Shown: positions 33,821 through 42,509 of the stretch, piece after piece
Position numbering within the stretch: the stretch's first letter is position 1
Layout of the letters: each line of letters opens with the position of its first letter
Assembly: GCF_016698665.1 (NCBI RefSeq)
Contig: NZ_CP068046.1
Coordinates: 1,488,001-1,552,000, forward strand
DNA from: Devosia rhizoryzae
Lineage (GTDB): Bacteria; Pseudomonadota; Alphaproteobacteria; Rhizobiales; Devosiaceae
Direction: 5' to 3'
Length of the DNA: 64,000 nt
Notes under the pieces: model-generated
What the model was told of the DNA's origin: nothing
Database searches by the model: none
The model's input: the letters and a program-made list of their open reading frames with translations, nothing else
Made by a program: the position numbers and the translations under genes

Positions 33821-35008
33821 ATGACCTCCCCTCCTCCCGCCGCTGGCCGGCGCGACTTTGGCCAGCCCATCATGGCTGGCGTACTTGCCGCAATCGTCGG
33901 CTATGCCAGTACGTTCACCGTGGTGCTGGCGGCACTGACCGCGGCGGGTGCGTCGCCGCAGCAGGCGGGCTCGGGACTGTTTTCGGTCTGCATCGCCATC
34001 GGCATCCTCAACATCGTGGTCGCCTGGCAGAGGCGCATTCCGGTGAGCTTTGCCTGGTCGACCCCGGGCGTGGCTTTTCTCCTCACCGTGGGCGAACCGG
34101 TAGGTGGGTTTCCCGCCGTTGCTGGTGCCTTCCTCGTGTGCGCGGGTCTGATCTTTCTCACGGCGTTTATCGGGCCTCTGGCGCGAGCGATCGCGGCAAT
34201 TCCGGCCGCGCTGGCGAATGCCATGTTGGCGGGAATGCTCTTGAGCCTGTGCCTGGCGCCGATCACCGCAGTGGCGGAGATGCCGACCCTGGCACTGCCG
34301 ATCCTTGCGGCCTGGGCGCTGGGACTGCGTTTTGCACGCCGCTATGCGGTGCCGATCGCCGTGGTTGTGACCGGGATCATCCTGGCGGCAACGACGCATC
34401 TGCCTGCCGGGACATTTGATGGGGCGTGGCCGACGCTGATGCCGGTTGTGCCGGCATTCACGCTCGATGCCATCATCCGGATTGGGCTGCCATTTTATGT
34501 GGTCACCATGGCATCGCAGAACCTGCCGGGGCTTGCGGTGATGCGGGCCAATGGATTTATGCTCGAGACGCGCCCGATCTTTGCCTTGACCGGTGCCGCA
34601 AGCGCCGCGACGGCGTTCTTTGGCGGACATACCAGCAATCTGGCGGCGATCACGGCGGCGATCTGCGCTGGACCCGAGGCACATCCTGATCCCGGCAGGC
34701 GCTGGCCCGCGCCGGTCGCGGCAGGATTTGCCTATTTCGTTCTTGGGCTGGCGGCGAGTGCGGCAGCGGCATTCATTGCTGCGTCGCCGCCGCTGTTGAT
34801 CCAGGCGGTTGCGGGGCTCGCCCTGTTTTCAAGTCTGGCGACATCTCTGGCGGCAGCCTTGGCGGATGAACAGGTGCGATTGCCGGCCATTTTGACCTTT
34901 GTCGCGACGGCTTCGGGAATCACTATCGTGGGAGTGGGAGCGCCGTTCTGGGGGCTGGTGGGCGGCATTGTGCTTCTTTTGATGCTGCGCGAGCGCAAGG
35001 CGTCATGA
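33821..35008 (+). CDS. benE: BenE-family (benzoate/H+ symporter-like) transporter
   Basis: 395 aa, very hydrophobic with about 10-12 membrane helices. BenE landmarks are present: VGYASTFTVVLAALTAAGAS at the N-terminus, SFAWSTPG, and FFGGHTSNLAAITAAICAGPEAHPD. No benzoate degradation genes are nearby, so the real substrate is open. Its stop overlaps the mobA ATG by 4 bases. Confidence 0.9.
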   Translation: MTSPPPAAGRRDFGQPIMAGVLAAIVGYASTFTVVLAALTAAGASPQQAGSGLFSVCIAIGILNIVVAWQRRIPVSFAWSTPGVAFLLTVGEPVGGFPAVAGAFLVCAGLIFLTAFIGPLARAIAAIPAALANAMLAGMLLSLCLAPITAVAEMPTLALPILAAWALGLRFARRYAVPIAVVVTGIILAATTHLPAGTFDGAWPTLMPVVPAFTLDAIIRIGLPFYVVTMASQNLPGLAVMRANGFMLETRPIFALTGAASAATAFFGGHTSNLAAITAAICAGPEAHPDPGRRWPAPVAAGFAYFVLGLAASAAAAFIAASPPLLIQAVAGLALFSSLATSLAAALADEQVRLPAILTFVATASGITIVGVGAPFWGLVGGIVLLLMLRERKAS

Positions 35009-35574
35009 CCATCTATGCGGTTGTGCTGGCGGGCGGCCAAGGCAGTCGCCTCGGCGACGTCCGCAAGGCGGAGATACGGCTGGGCGGGCGGAGCCTGCTT
35101 GAGCGGGTGATGGAGCGCTTGCCGACGGACGTGCTGATTTCGACCGGGCACGGTAGGTCTTACTCGAAGTACACCTGTGTTTCAGATGGTCCTGGACCCG
35201 TTGGGGGGCCACTGGCAGGTCTAGCGGCAGCTGTGCTTTATCTCCGCGACAAAGCGTCTTCCGATGATGTGTTGATCTCAGCGGCGGTGGACACGCCGTT
35301 CCTGCCCGCTGATTTCGCCCATAAACTTATCGGCGGCTTGGCGTTCAATTTGGCTGCCTATGCCATCTGGGGCGACGAAGTGTATCCGACCAACGCTGCT
35401 TACCGGTTCGGTGCCATCGCCACCCTGCCGGAGCGACTAGCAGAATTGGGCAGTCCGAAAAGACTGCAGGCGGCGCTCCATGCCCAGGCTGTTCGTTGGG
35501 AAACAGACCAAAACCCCTTCGCCAATCTGAACACCCTTGCCGATCTCGTGACCCTCGCCCGGCGGGCTGAATGA
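35005..35574 (+). CDS. mobA: MobA-like molybdenum cofactor guanylyltransferase
   Basis: 189 aa nucleotidyltransferase. The N-terminal LAGGQGSRLG (residues 8-17) binds GTP, then a conserved lysine (R-K-A-E) and a GPVGGPLAGL block typical of MobA. It would attach GMP to molybdopterin. ATGA overlap with benE suggests coupling. The specificity (MobA against MocA or another small nucleotidyltransferase) is inferred. The last residues end just before tRNA-Asn. Confidence 0.8.
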   Translation: MTIYAVVLAGGQGSRLGDVRKAEIRLGGRSLLERVMERLPTDVLISTGHGRSYSKYTCVSDGPGPVGGPLAGLAAAVLYLRDKASSDDVLISAAVDTPFLPADFAHKLIGGLAFNLAAYAIWGDEVYPTNAAYRFGAIATLPERLAELGSPKRLQAALHAQAVRWETDQNPFANLNTLADLVTLARRAE

Positions 35575-35667
35575 CAAGTTATTCACAAGACTTGCATTCG
35601 GGGCTTGGCAAAGCGGATCAGTTTGGGTACACGGACCTCGCCCTCGGAAACGGGGCGCAAGAAGTGT

Positions 35668-35743
35668 TCCGCGATAGCTCAGTTGGTAGAGCGTTCGACT
35701 GTTAATCGAATGGTCGCTGGTTCGAGTCCAGCTCGCGGAGCCA
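35668..35743 (+). tRNA. tRNA-Asn (anticodon GTT)
   Basis: Acceptor TCCGCGA/TCGCGGA, D-arm GCTCAGTTGGTAGAGC, anticodon loop CTGTTAA, T-arm CTGGTTCGAGTCCAG, encoded CCA. 76 bases. Confidence 0.96.
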
Positions 35744-35829
35744 ACCTTCCCCACAAGCGATAAAGCGCGATTGCCCTTCTTGGGGCATCGGAGTAGGACG
35801 GACCGAAGTCCGTTCTTGAAGTCTTTCCC

Positions 35830-37050
35830 ATGACCAGCACCGTAGCCTCTTCCGCGCATGACGCGCAGCGCACTGCCCTGTCCATCATCCTGGCCGTCAG
35901 TGGCGCGCATCTGCTTAATGACCTGCTTCAATTTCTGCTGCCGGCGCTTTATCCGATGCTGCGGGAAACCTACGGGCTTTCCTATTTCCAGATCGGCATG
36001 CTGACGCTGGGGCAGCAGATCACGGCTTGCGTGCTGCAGCCGGCCTTTGGGCTCTCCGGTGACCTCAAGCCCAAGCCATATTGGCTGGCGCTGTCTATGG
36101 GGATCGTCGCGGCAGGTGTCGCCATGCTGGCAGCGGCAAACGGCTTCTGGTTGTTGTTCCTGGCGGCGGTCGTCATGGGAACGGGCTCGGCGCTGTTCCA
36201 CCCCGAGGCATCGCGCGTGGCGCGAATGGCATCGGGCGGGCGGCTTGGCTTTGCGCAATCGCTGTTCCAGGTGGGCGGCAATGCCGGCACTGCCTTGGGC
36301 CCGCTGGCGGCCGCATTGATCCTTCTGCCCATGGGTCAGGGCAGCGTCTTCTGGTTTCTCGCGGTTGCCGTAGTGGGGTTCGCCCTTCTGACGTGGGTCG
36401 GGCAGTGGTTTGTCGAACACCAGCGGCAGGCGGCTAGCCGGCCCAGAGTGCCGGTGGCAAAGCCGGCGCTGAGCCGGCAGAGGCTGATCGTGGCCTTTGC
36501 CGTGATCGGCATGCTGCTGCTTAGCAAGTTCATCTATATTGAGGGCCTCAAGAGCTATTACGCTTTTTTCCTAATCGAAAAGTTCGGGCTTTCGGCGACC
36601 GAGGCGCAATATTATCTCTTTGCCTTCCTGGGCTCCGTGGCAGCCGGCACGTTCTTCGGTGGACCGATCGGGGATCGCTATGGCCGCCTTGCGGTGATCT
36701 GGGTGTCGATCCTGGGCGCCCTGCCCTTTACCCTGGCCCTGCCTTACCTCGATCTTTTCTGGACCGCGGTGATGAGCATCATGATTGGGCTGATCCTGAG
36801 CTCGGCCTTTTCGGCCATGGTGGTCTATGCTCAGGAACTGGTGCCGGGCAAAGTCGGGATGATCGCAGGCTTCGTCTTCGGCTTTGCGTTCGGCATTGGC
36901 GCGCTCGGTGCGGCGGTGATGGGTGCTTTGGCCGACTGGATCGGCATGATCGCGGTGTTCCAGATCTGCGCCTTCTTGCCAGCCCTGGGCATTCTCACCA
37001 TCTTGCTTCCAAAGACGGCTGAACTTCATCCGGAAAGGAAAACCGCATGA
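35830..37050 (+). CDS. fsr: MFS exporter, fosmidomycin-resistance (Fsr) type
   Basis: 406 aa, 12 predicted membrane helices. The N-terminus SGAHLLNDLLQFLLPALYPML and the motif GSALFHPEASRVAR are characteristic of the Fsr subgroup of the major facilitator superfamily. The motif-A-like loop GGPIGDRYGR is present. It pumps out a small molecule; fosmidomycin is only the prototype. Overlaps the SRPBCC gene by 4 bases (ATGA), so the two are coupled. Confidence 0.88.
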   Translation: MTSTVASSAHDAQRTALSIILAVSGAHLLNDLLQFLLPALYPMLRETYGLSYFQIGMLTLGQQITACVLQPAFGLSGDLKPKPYWLALSMGIVAAGVAMLAAANGFWLLFLAAVVMGTGSALFHPEASRVARMASGGRLGFAQSLFQVGGNAGTALGPLAAALILLPMGQGSVFWFLAVAVVGFALLTWVGQWFVEHQRQAASRPRVPVAKPALSRQRLIVAFAVIGMLLLSKFIYIEGLKSYYAFFLIEKFGLSATEAQYYLFAFLGSVAAGTFFGGPIGDRYGRLAVIWVSILGALPFTLALPYLDLFWTAVMSIMIGLILSSAFSAMVVYAQELVPGKVGMIAGFVFGFAFGIGALGAAVMGALADWIGMIAVFQICAFLPALGILTILLPKTAELHPERKTA

Positions 37051-37496
37051 ATGACGACACGCTTTTCGGCGATGGCGAAAGCCAGATCACGCTGACGCGC
37101 AAGATTGAAGCGAATGTCTCGGACGTGTTCTCGGCCTGGACTGATCCGGCGCTGATCGAGCAGTGGCAGGTGGACGAGGCCGAGTTCGATGCCTTCGAAG
37201 GCGGCAGCTATCGCTTCGTGACCTTTGCCGATGAGGACGACGAGGCCGATCACGAGGTTTCGGGCGAGGTGCTGCAATTCGTCGAGGACGAGCGGCTGGT
37301 TCTGTCCTGGGTGCACAAGGATGAGGACGAGGAGCTGATCTTCGTGCTCGACATCGTCTTCCAGGCGCTGGGCAAGGACACGACCAATATCACCCTGACC
37401 GAGCGGGGCCTGGCTCATGCCGATGCGCAGACGCGCATCTTCTCAATGGAAGCGTGGAGTTCGGCGCTGGAACAGCTCGCCGAGCTGATGGAATAG
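37047..37496 (+). CDS. SRPBCC (AHSA1-like) domain protein
   Basis: 149 aa, one START/Bet v1-like domain of the AHSA1 group: N-terminal ITLTRKIEANVSDVFSAWTDP and the C-terminal amphipathic helix AWSSALEQLAEL. Such proteins bind hydrophobic ligands or act as cofactors; the function here is unknown. Translationally coupled to the Fsr-type exporter. Confidence 0.85.
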   Translation: MNDDTLFGDGESQITLTRKIEANVSDVFSAWTDPALIEQWQVDEAEFDAFEGGSYRFVTFADEDDEADHEVSGEVLQFVEDERLVLSWVHKDEDEELIFVLDIVFQALGKDTTNITLTERGLAHADAQTRIFSMEAWSSALEQLAELME

Positions 37497-37553
37497 TCTG
37501 AACCGGATCGCCATCGCGCGCGTATTGCTCCCGATGGTTCCGGAGTTCGCCTT

Positions 37554-38951
37554 GTGTCCAAAGCCCTTGTCTGGCTTCGCAACGATTTGCGCCTTTCCGA
37601 CAACCCTGCCCTCGTCGCGGCCTTCAAGGAGGCCGATGATGTCACGGCGGTCTTCATCTTCGAAACGGACGAGGGAATTCGCGCACCCGGTGGGGCGGCG
37701 CGGTGGTGGTTCAATCGCAGCCTGACGGACCTGTCCGAGCGGCTGGCCGGGATCGGCGTGCATTTGCTGGTCGAGAAAGGTAAGGCCGAAACCGTGCTGC
37801 GGCGCGTGCTCAAGGACATTGGCGCCACGTCGCTGCACTGGAACCGGCGCTACCATCCCGCCGAACGCGCGCTGGACTCGCACATCAAAGAGCGGTTGGG
37901 CGAGGAGATTGCGGTCGAGTCGCATCCCGGCAATGTGCTGGTCGAGCCTTGGGACATCGCGACCGGCACGGGAAAATCGTATTCGGTCTATGGGCCGTTC
38001 TGGAAGAACTTGCGGGCTCTGGACATTGCCGAGCCGTTGCCTGCTCCGAAGGGCAAGGCCGTGCGGCACAAAAGGGTCGACGAGAACTATCGCGAGCCTA
38101 AATGGGCCAAGAAGTTTGCGCCTTACTGGACCATTGGCGAGATCGCGGCGCAGGACAAACTCGCCGCCTTCTTCGACGAGCGACTGACGGACTATCCGCA
38201 GGGGCGCGACTTTCCGGCCCTTGCCGCGACTTCGCACCTGTCGCCGCATCTACGGCATGGCGAAATCAGTCCGCGGCAGATCTGGCATGCTGCAAAGGCC
38301 TTTGCACATGCGCATCACGCGCAGACCGAGCGGATCAACAAGTTCCTGTCTGAGCTCGCCTGGCGCGACTTCAACTATCATCAGCTTTATCACCGCGACG
38401 ACATCGTTCGCGTCGCCATGCATCCCAAATACGAAGGCATGAAGTGGCGGGACGCACCGGAGCAGCTCGAAGCCTGGAAGCGCGGGCGCACCGGCATTCC
38501 AATGGTCGATGCAGGCATGCGCGAGCTTTGGGAAACCGGCTACATGGAAAACCGGGTGCGGATGCTGACGGCGTCGTTCCTGTGCAAGAACCTGCTGATC
38601 GATTGGCGGGTCGGCGAAGAGTGGTTCTGGGACTGCCTTTGCGATGGCGATATCGCCAACAATCCGGGCAATTGGCAGTGGGTGGCGGGGAGCGGCATGG
38701 ATGCCTCGCCCTTCTTCCGCATCTTCAACCCGGTAACGCAAGGCGAACGGTTCGATGCGGATGGCGACTATGTGCGGCGCTGGGTGCCCGAGCTGTCTGA
38801 ACTGCCGGACAAGCATGTTCAGCAGCCTTGGGCGGCGCCAAAGGATGTGCTGGCGAAGGCCGGCGTCAAGGTCGGCGAGACCTATCCCGAGCCGATCGTG
38901 GATTTGAAGGAAACGCGGGAACGAGCTCTCGAGGCTGCAAAGGCCTTGTAG
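37554..38951 (+). CDS. phrB: Deoxyribodipyrimidine photo-lyase
   Basis: 465 aa. Repairs UV-induced cyclobutane pyrimidine dimers with blue light. Antenna-binding alpha/beta domain (ALVWLRNDLRLSDNP) and the C-terminal helical FAD domain, with LSPHLRHGEISPRQ, ELAWRDFNYH, the TGIPMVDAGMRELWETGYMHN-type block (here YMEN), and SGMDASPFFRIFNP. GTG 37554 is used, 8 bases after CGGAG. Single gene downstream of fsr. Confidence 0.94.
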   Translation: MSKALVWLRNDLRLSDNPALVAAFKEADDVTAVFIFETDEGIRAPGGAARWWFNRSLTDLSERLAGIGVHLLVEKGKAETVLRRVLKDIGATSLHWNRRYHPAERALDSHIKERLGEEIAVESHPGNVLVEPWDIATGTGKSYSVYGPFWKNLRALDIAEPLPAPKGKAVRHKRVDENYREPKWAKKFAPYWTIGEIAAQDKLAAFFDERLTDYPQGRDFPALAATSHLSPHLRHGEISPRQIWHAAKAFAHAHHAQTERINKFLSELAWRDFNYHQLYHRDDIVRVAMHPKYEGMKWRDAPEQLEAWKRGRTGIPMVDAGMRELWETGYMENRVRMLTASFLCKNLLIDWRVGEEWFWDCLCDGDIANNPGNWQWVAGSGMDASPFFRIFNPVTQGERFDADGDYVRRWVPELSELPDKHVQQPWAAPKDVLAKAGVKVGETYPEPIVDLKETRERALEAAKAL

Positions 38952-38960
38952 CTCCAGTAG

Positions 38961-39065
38961 ACCTCATCCTGAGCCTGTCGAAGGACGAGGTCGTGGCAGG
39001 GTCTGGGTGAGCCCGAACTCGTGGTTCGAGACGCTGCGCTCCTCACCATGATGTCTCAGGGGCAT
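38961..39065. repeat. CCTCATCCTGAGC-type dispersed palindrome
   Basis: GACCTCATCCTGAGCCTGTC followed by GAAGGACGAGGTC forms a hairpin with 10 of 11 outer bases matched. The companion half GGTTCGAGACGCTGCGCTCC follows at about 39020. This widely scattered alphaproteobacterial element occupies the gap after phrB. Confidence 0.7.
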
Positions 39066-39223
39066 CATCGGAGAACTTTGTTCTTCGAGAAGGGGCCCAC
39101 GCAACCGTGCGTTGCGTCAAACATTTCCCACGAGAAATGCCTGCCTCACCCGTGCTCTCAGTCCTTGCCGCAGACGCCGCACGCTCCTACGGTAAGTCTC
39201 TGATCCACCCAACAAATCGATCC

Positions 39224-40273
39224 ATGGCCAACCATCAAGATCTCCTTTCCGCCATCGGCAATACGCCGCTGATCCGCCTCAACCGCGTTTCGACGCTGAC
39301 GGGCTGCGACATCTGGGGGAAGGCCGAGTTTTTGAACCCGGGGCAATCGGTCAAAGATCGGGCGGCGCTGTTCATCATCCATGATGCGGTGAAATCGGGC
39401 GCGCTGAAGCCGGGTGGCACGATCGTCGAGGGGACCGCCGGCAATACCGGTATCGGGCTAACGCTGGTGGCCAATGCGCTTGGCTTTAAATCGGTGATCG
39501 TCATTCCCGAGACGCAGAGCCAGGAGAAAAAGGACGCGCTGAGGCTTTACGGGGCCGAGCTGATCGAGGTGCCGGCCAAACCCTACAAGAACCCTAACAA
39601 TTACATCAAGGTATCGCAGCGGCTGGCGGAAAAGCTCAATCGCGAGCTGCCGAATGGCGCTGTTTGGGCCAATCAGTTCGACAATGTCTCGAACCGGCGC
39701 GCGCATATCGAGACGACCGGGCCGGAAATCTGGAGCCAGACCAATGGCAGGATCGACGGGTTCATTTGTTCCGTCGGCTCTGGCGGGACGCTGGCCGGCG
39801 TGGCCGAAGCGCTGCGGTCGCGCAGCAAGGACGTCAAGATCGGGCTGGCCGATCCGGAAGGCGCAGCGCTTTACGAGTATTATGCGCATGGCGAGCTGAA
39901 ATCTGCCGGCAATTCGATCACCGAGGGCATCGGCCAGGGGCGCATTACCGCCAATCTCGAGGGTTTGGTGATAGACCATCCCTACCGAATCTCTGACGCG
40001 GAAGCCCTGCCCTATATTTTCGACCTGCTGGAAAACGAGGGACTTTGCCTTGGTGGCTCGAGCGCCATCAACATCGCGGGTGCCGTGCGCCTGGCGCAGG
40101 ATCTGGGGCCGGGCAAGACCATCGTCACGATCCTCTGCGACTATGGCAATCGCTACGCCAGCAAGATTTATAATCCTGAATTTTTGCGCTCCAAGGACCT
40201 GCCGGTGCCGGGCTGGCTCGAGGGGCGGACGCCGATCGATATTTCGAGCGTCATGGAAGCCGAGCCCGCCTAA
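39224..40273 (+). CDS. cysK: Cysteine synthase A
   Basis: 349 aa. PLP enzyme making cysteine from O-acetylserine and sulfide. The PLP lysine lies in NPGQSVKDRAA (K44); the substrate loop EGTAGNTGIG (usually TSGNTG) and the phosphate loop GSGGTLAG are present. The frame is open from 39107, and several Met codons precede 39224 (39107, 39137), but 39224 gives the family length. No clear ribosome site precedes it, so the N-terminus is uncertain. Confidence 0.9.
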   Translation: MANHQDLLSAIGNTPLIRLNRVSTLTGCDIWGKAEFLNPGQSVKDRAALFIIHDAVKSGALKPGGTIVEGTAGNTGIGLTLVANALGFKSVIVIPETQSQEKKDALRLYGAELIEVPAKPYKNPNNYIKVSQRLAEKLNRELPNGAVWANQFDNVSNRRAHIETTGPEIWSQTNGRIDGFICSVGSGGTLAGVAEALRSRSKDVKIGLADPEGAALYEYYAHGELKSAGNSITEGIGQGRITANLEGLVIDHPYRISDAEALPYIFDLLENEGLCLGGSSAINIAGAVRLAQDLGPGKTIVTILCDYGNRYASKIYNPEFLRSKDLPVPGWLEGRTPIDISSVMEAEPA

Positions 40274-40335
40274 GAGCCGCAGTTGTTTCGGCGCGTGCCG
40301 CTGATAAAGTGCCCGCACGGTTTTAGGGGCGCTCC

Positions 40336-41787
40336 TTGTTCGGCTTAGACGATCTTCTCCGCGCGGTTGTGGCGGACTTCCATCTTGTCGCGCTAATCAC
40401 CGGCGCGCTTTATCTTCTGGCCCTGATCTGCGGCGTGCGCGAGGTGCTGAATTCGCGCACCTCGCAGGGCTCCATTGCGTGGCTCATTTCGCTGGCGCTG
40501 CTGCCCTTTCCCACAGTGCTGCTTTATGCGGTTTTCGGCTGGAAGCTTTTTGACGACTATGCCACCGACCGGGTGCAGAATGGCCGCGCCGATCGCCCGC
40601 TGCGCGCCAAGGACCTGGCGCTGATCGATCGGGAAACCGATGCTCAATGGCCGGTGCAGGTGGCGGTATCGGAGCTGCCATTTCTAAAGGGTAATGATGT
40701 TCAGCTCCTGATCGATGGGGCTGCCACCTTCGACTCCATCTTTGCCGGGATCGACGAGGCGAAGGAATATCTTCTCGTTCAGTTCTACATCGTGCGCGAC
40801 GACGATCTCGGGCGGCAGCTGGCGGAGCGGTTGATCGCCAAGGCCAGGCAAGGCGTGCGGGTCTATCTGCTCTACGACGATGTCGGCAGCAATGGCATGC
40901 CCAAGCGCTATCGTCGGGAGATGCGCGAAGCGGGCGTGAAAGTCGCCGGCTTCAACCAGCGCCACAAGTTCCTGCGCTTTTACGGCCCGACCCGCATCAA
41001 CTACCGCAATCACCGCAAGATCGTCGTGGTGGACGGCAAGGTGGCGTGGACGGGCGGGCACAATGTCGGCGTCGAGTATCTTGGTCAGGACCCAAAATTC
41101 GGCCGCTGGCGCGACACGCATGTGCGGGTGATCGGTCCGGCGGCTTTGGGGTGTGCGCTTCTGTTCCGCGAGGACTGGGAATGGGCAACGGGCGAAAAGA
41201 TCGTCACGCCGCCGCCCGAAGTGTGGGAAGGCGAAGGCGACGAGCCGGTGCTGGTCATGGGCAGTGGTCCGGCCGATCAGCTCGAGGAATGCGCCATTGC
41301 CTTTACCGACCTGATCGGGCGGGCGCGGGAGCGCATCTGGATCGTCAGCCCCTATTTCGTTCCGGACACCGATATTCGGACGGCGCTCTACGCGGCTAAG
41401 CTGCGCGGGGTGGATGTGCGGATCATGCTGCCCGATGAACCCGACCACAAGATCGTCTGGCTCGCCAGCATTGCCCATGCCGATGCCATGGTCGAACACA
41501 ATATCAGCGTTTATCGCTACACGGACGGCTTCCTGCACCAGAAGGTGGTGCTGATGGACGACCAGATGGCGACCGTCGGCAGCGTCAATTTCGACAACCG
41601 CTCCTTCGCCATCAATTTCGAAATCACGCTGTGGTTTCCCGATCCGGACACCATTTCAAGCGTTGAGGCGATGCTGCTCGACGACTTCGAATCGTGCCGG
41701 CAGGTCGGGATGGCAGAGGTTCAATCACGACCCTTCCCCTTCTATTTCATCACGCAGTTCGCCCGGCTGCTCTCCCCCCTGCTCTGA
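40336..41787 (+). CDS. cls: Cardiolipin synthase (PLD type)
   Basis: 483 aa. Two N-terminal membrane helices (about 8-28 and 38-60), then two phospholipase-D HxK motifs: HRKIVVVDGKVAWTGGHN and HQKVVLMDDQMATVGSVNFDNRS. It joins two phosphatidylglycerol molecules into cardiolipin in the inner membrane. Starts with TTG at 40336 after an AGGGGC site. alaX follows 7 bp downstream. Confidence 0.94.
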   Translation: MFGLDDLLRAVVADFHLVALITGALYLLALICGVREVLNSRTSQGSIAWLISLALLPFPTVLLYAVFGWKLFDDYATDRVQNGRADRPLRAKDLALIDRETDAQWPVQVAVSELPFLKGNDVQLLIDGAATFDSIFAGIDEAKEYLLVQFYIVRDDDLGRQLAERLIAKARQGVRVYLLYDDVGSNGMPKRYRREMREAGVKVAGFNQRHKFLRFYGPTRINYRNHRKIVVVDGKVAWTGGHNVGVEYLGQDPKFGRWRDTHVRVIGPAALGCALLFREDWEWATGEKIVTPPPEVWEGEGDEPVLVMGSGPADQLEECAIAFTDLIGRARERIWIVSPYFVPDTDIRTALYAAKLRGVDVRIMLPDEPDHKIVWLASIAHADAMVEHNISVYRYTDGFLHQKVVLMDDQMATVGSVNFDNRSFAINFEITLWFPDPDTISSVEAMLLDDFESCRQVGMAEVQSRPFPFYFITQFARLLSPLL

Positions 41788-41794
41788 GTTTTCG

Positions 41795-42508
41795 ATGACC
41801 GAATTCCTGTTTCGAGACGATGCTTATCTCAAGTCCTGCGATGCCAGAGTGGTGGCGATCTCGCCTGAGGGTGGCGTGGTGCTGGACCGAACGGTGTTCT
41901 ACGCGACCTCCGGTGGGCAGCCTGGGGACAGCGGCAGGCTCGTGCGCGCGAATGGATCGACGATCCACATCGCGACCGCCGTCCATCCGGACGGCGACAA
42001 GCTGCAAGTCGTGCATGTGCCGGCTGAGGGTTCGGCCCGGCCGGAGGTGGGCGAAATGGTTCGAGCCGAGATCGACTGGGAAAAACGTTATCGGCTTATG
42101 CGCATGCATACGGCGCTGCACCTGCTGTCGGTGGTGTTTCCGTATCCGGTCACCGGTGGGCAGATCGGTGAGGACAAGGGGCGGCTCGATTTCGACATGC
42201 ATGAAGTGCCGGAAAACCTGCAAGCCCTCGAAGACGAGCTTAACGCCATGGCGGCAGCTGACCATGCGGTCAGCACCGAATGGATCAGCGACGCCGAAAT
42301 GGAAGCCAAGGCCGATCTCATCAAGACGATGAAGGTCAAGCCGCCCATGGGTCAAGGCCGGGTTCGGCTGGTGCAAATCGGCGATGTCGACCTGCAGCCC
42401 TGCGGCGGGACGCATGTGGCGCGCACGGGCGAGATCGGGCCGCTGGCACTGGGCAAGATCGAGAAGAAGGGCAAGCAGAACCGGCGCGTCAGCCTGCTGT
42501 TTGCCTGA
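41795..42508 (+). CDS. alaX: AlaX-type alanyl-tRNA editing protein
   Basis: 237 aa. Free-standing editing domain that deacylates Ser- or Gly-tRNA(Ala). Zinc ligands: MHTALHLLSV (two His) and CGGTHVARTGEIG (Cys, His). The FYATSGGQPGDSG block is the AlaRS-like N-terminal part of the editing fold. ATG 41795 directly follows cls, so the two are probably one transcript. The frame extends into cls, but that part is an artefact. Confidence 0.9.
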   Translation: MTEFLFRDDAYLKSCDARVVAISPEGGVVLDRTVFYATSGGQPGDSGRLVRANGSTIHIATAVHPDGDKLQVVHVPAEGSARPEVGEMVRAEIDWEKRYRLMRMHTALHLLSVVFPYPVTGGQIGEDKGRLDFDMHEVPENLQALEDELNAMAAADHAVSTEWISDAEMEAKADLIKTMKVKPPMGQGRVRLVQIGDVDLQPCGGTHVARTGEIGPLALGKIEKKGKQNRRVSLLFA

Positions 42509-42509
42509 A

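Noticed and set aside
33599..34684. 361-codon minus frame antisense to benE
   Set aside because: Arg/Gly/His-rich, no hydrophobic segments, and runs across the tRNA-Cys gene.
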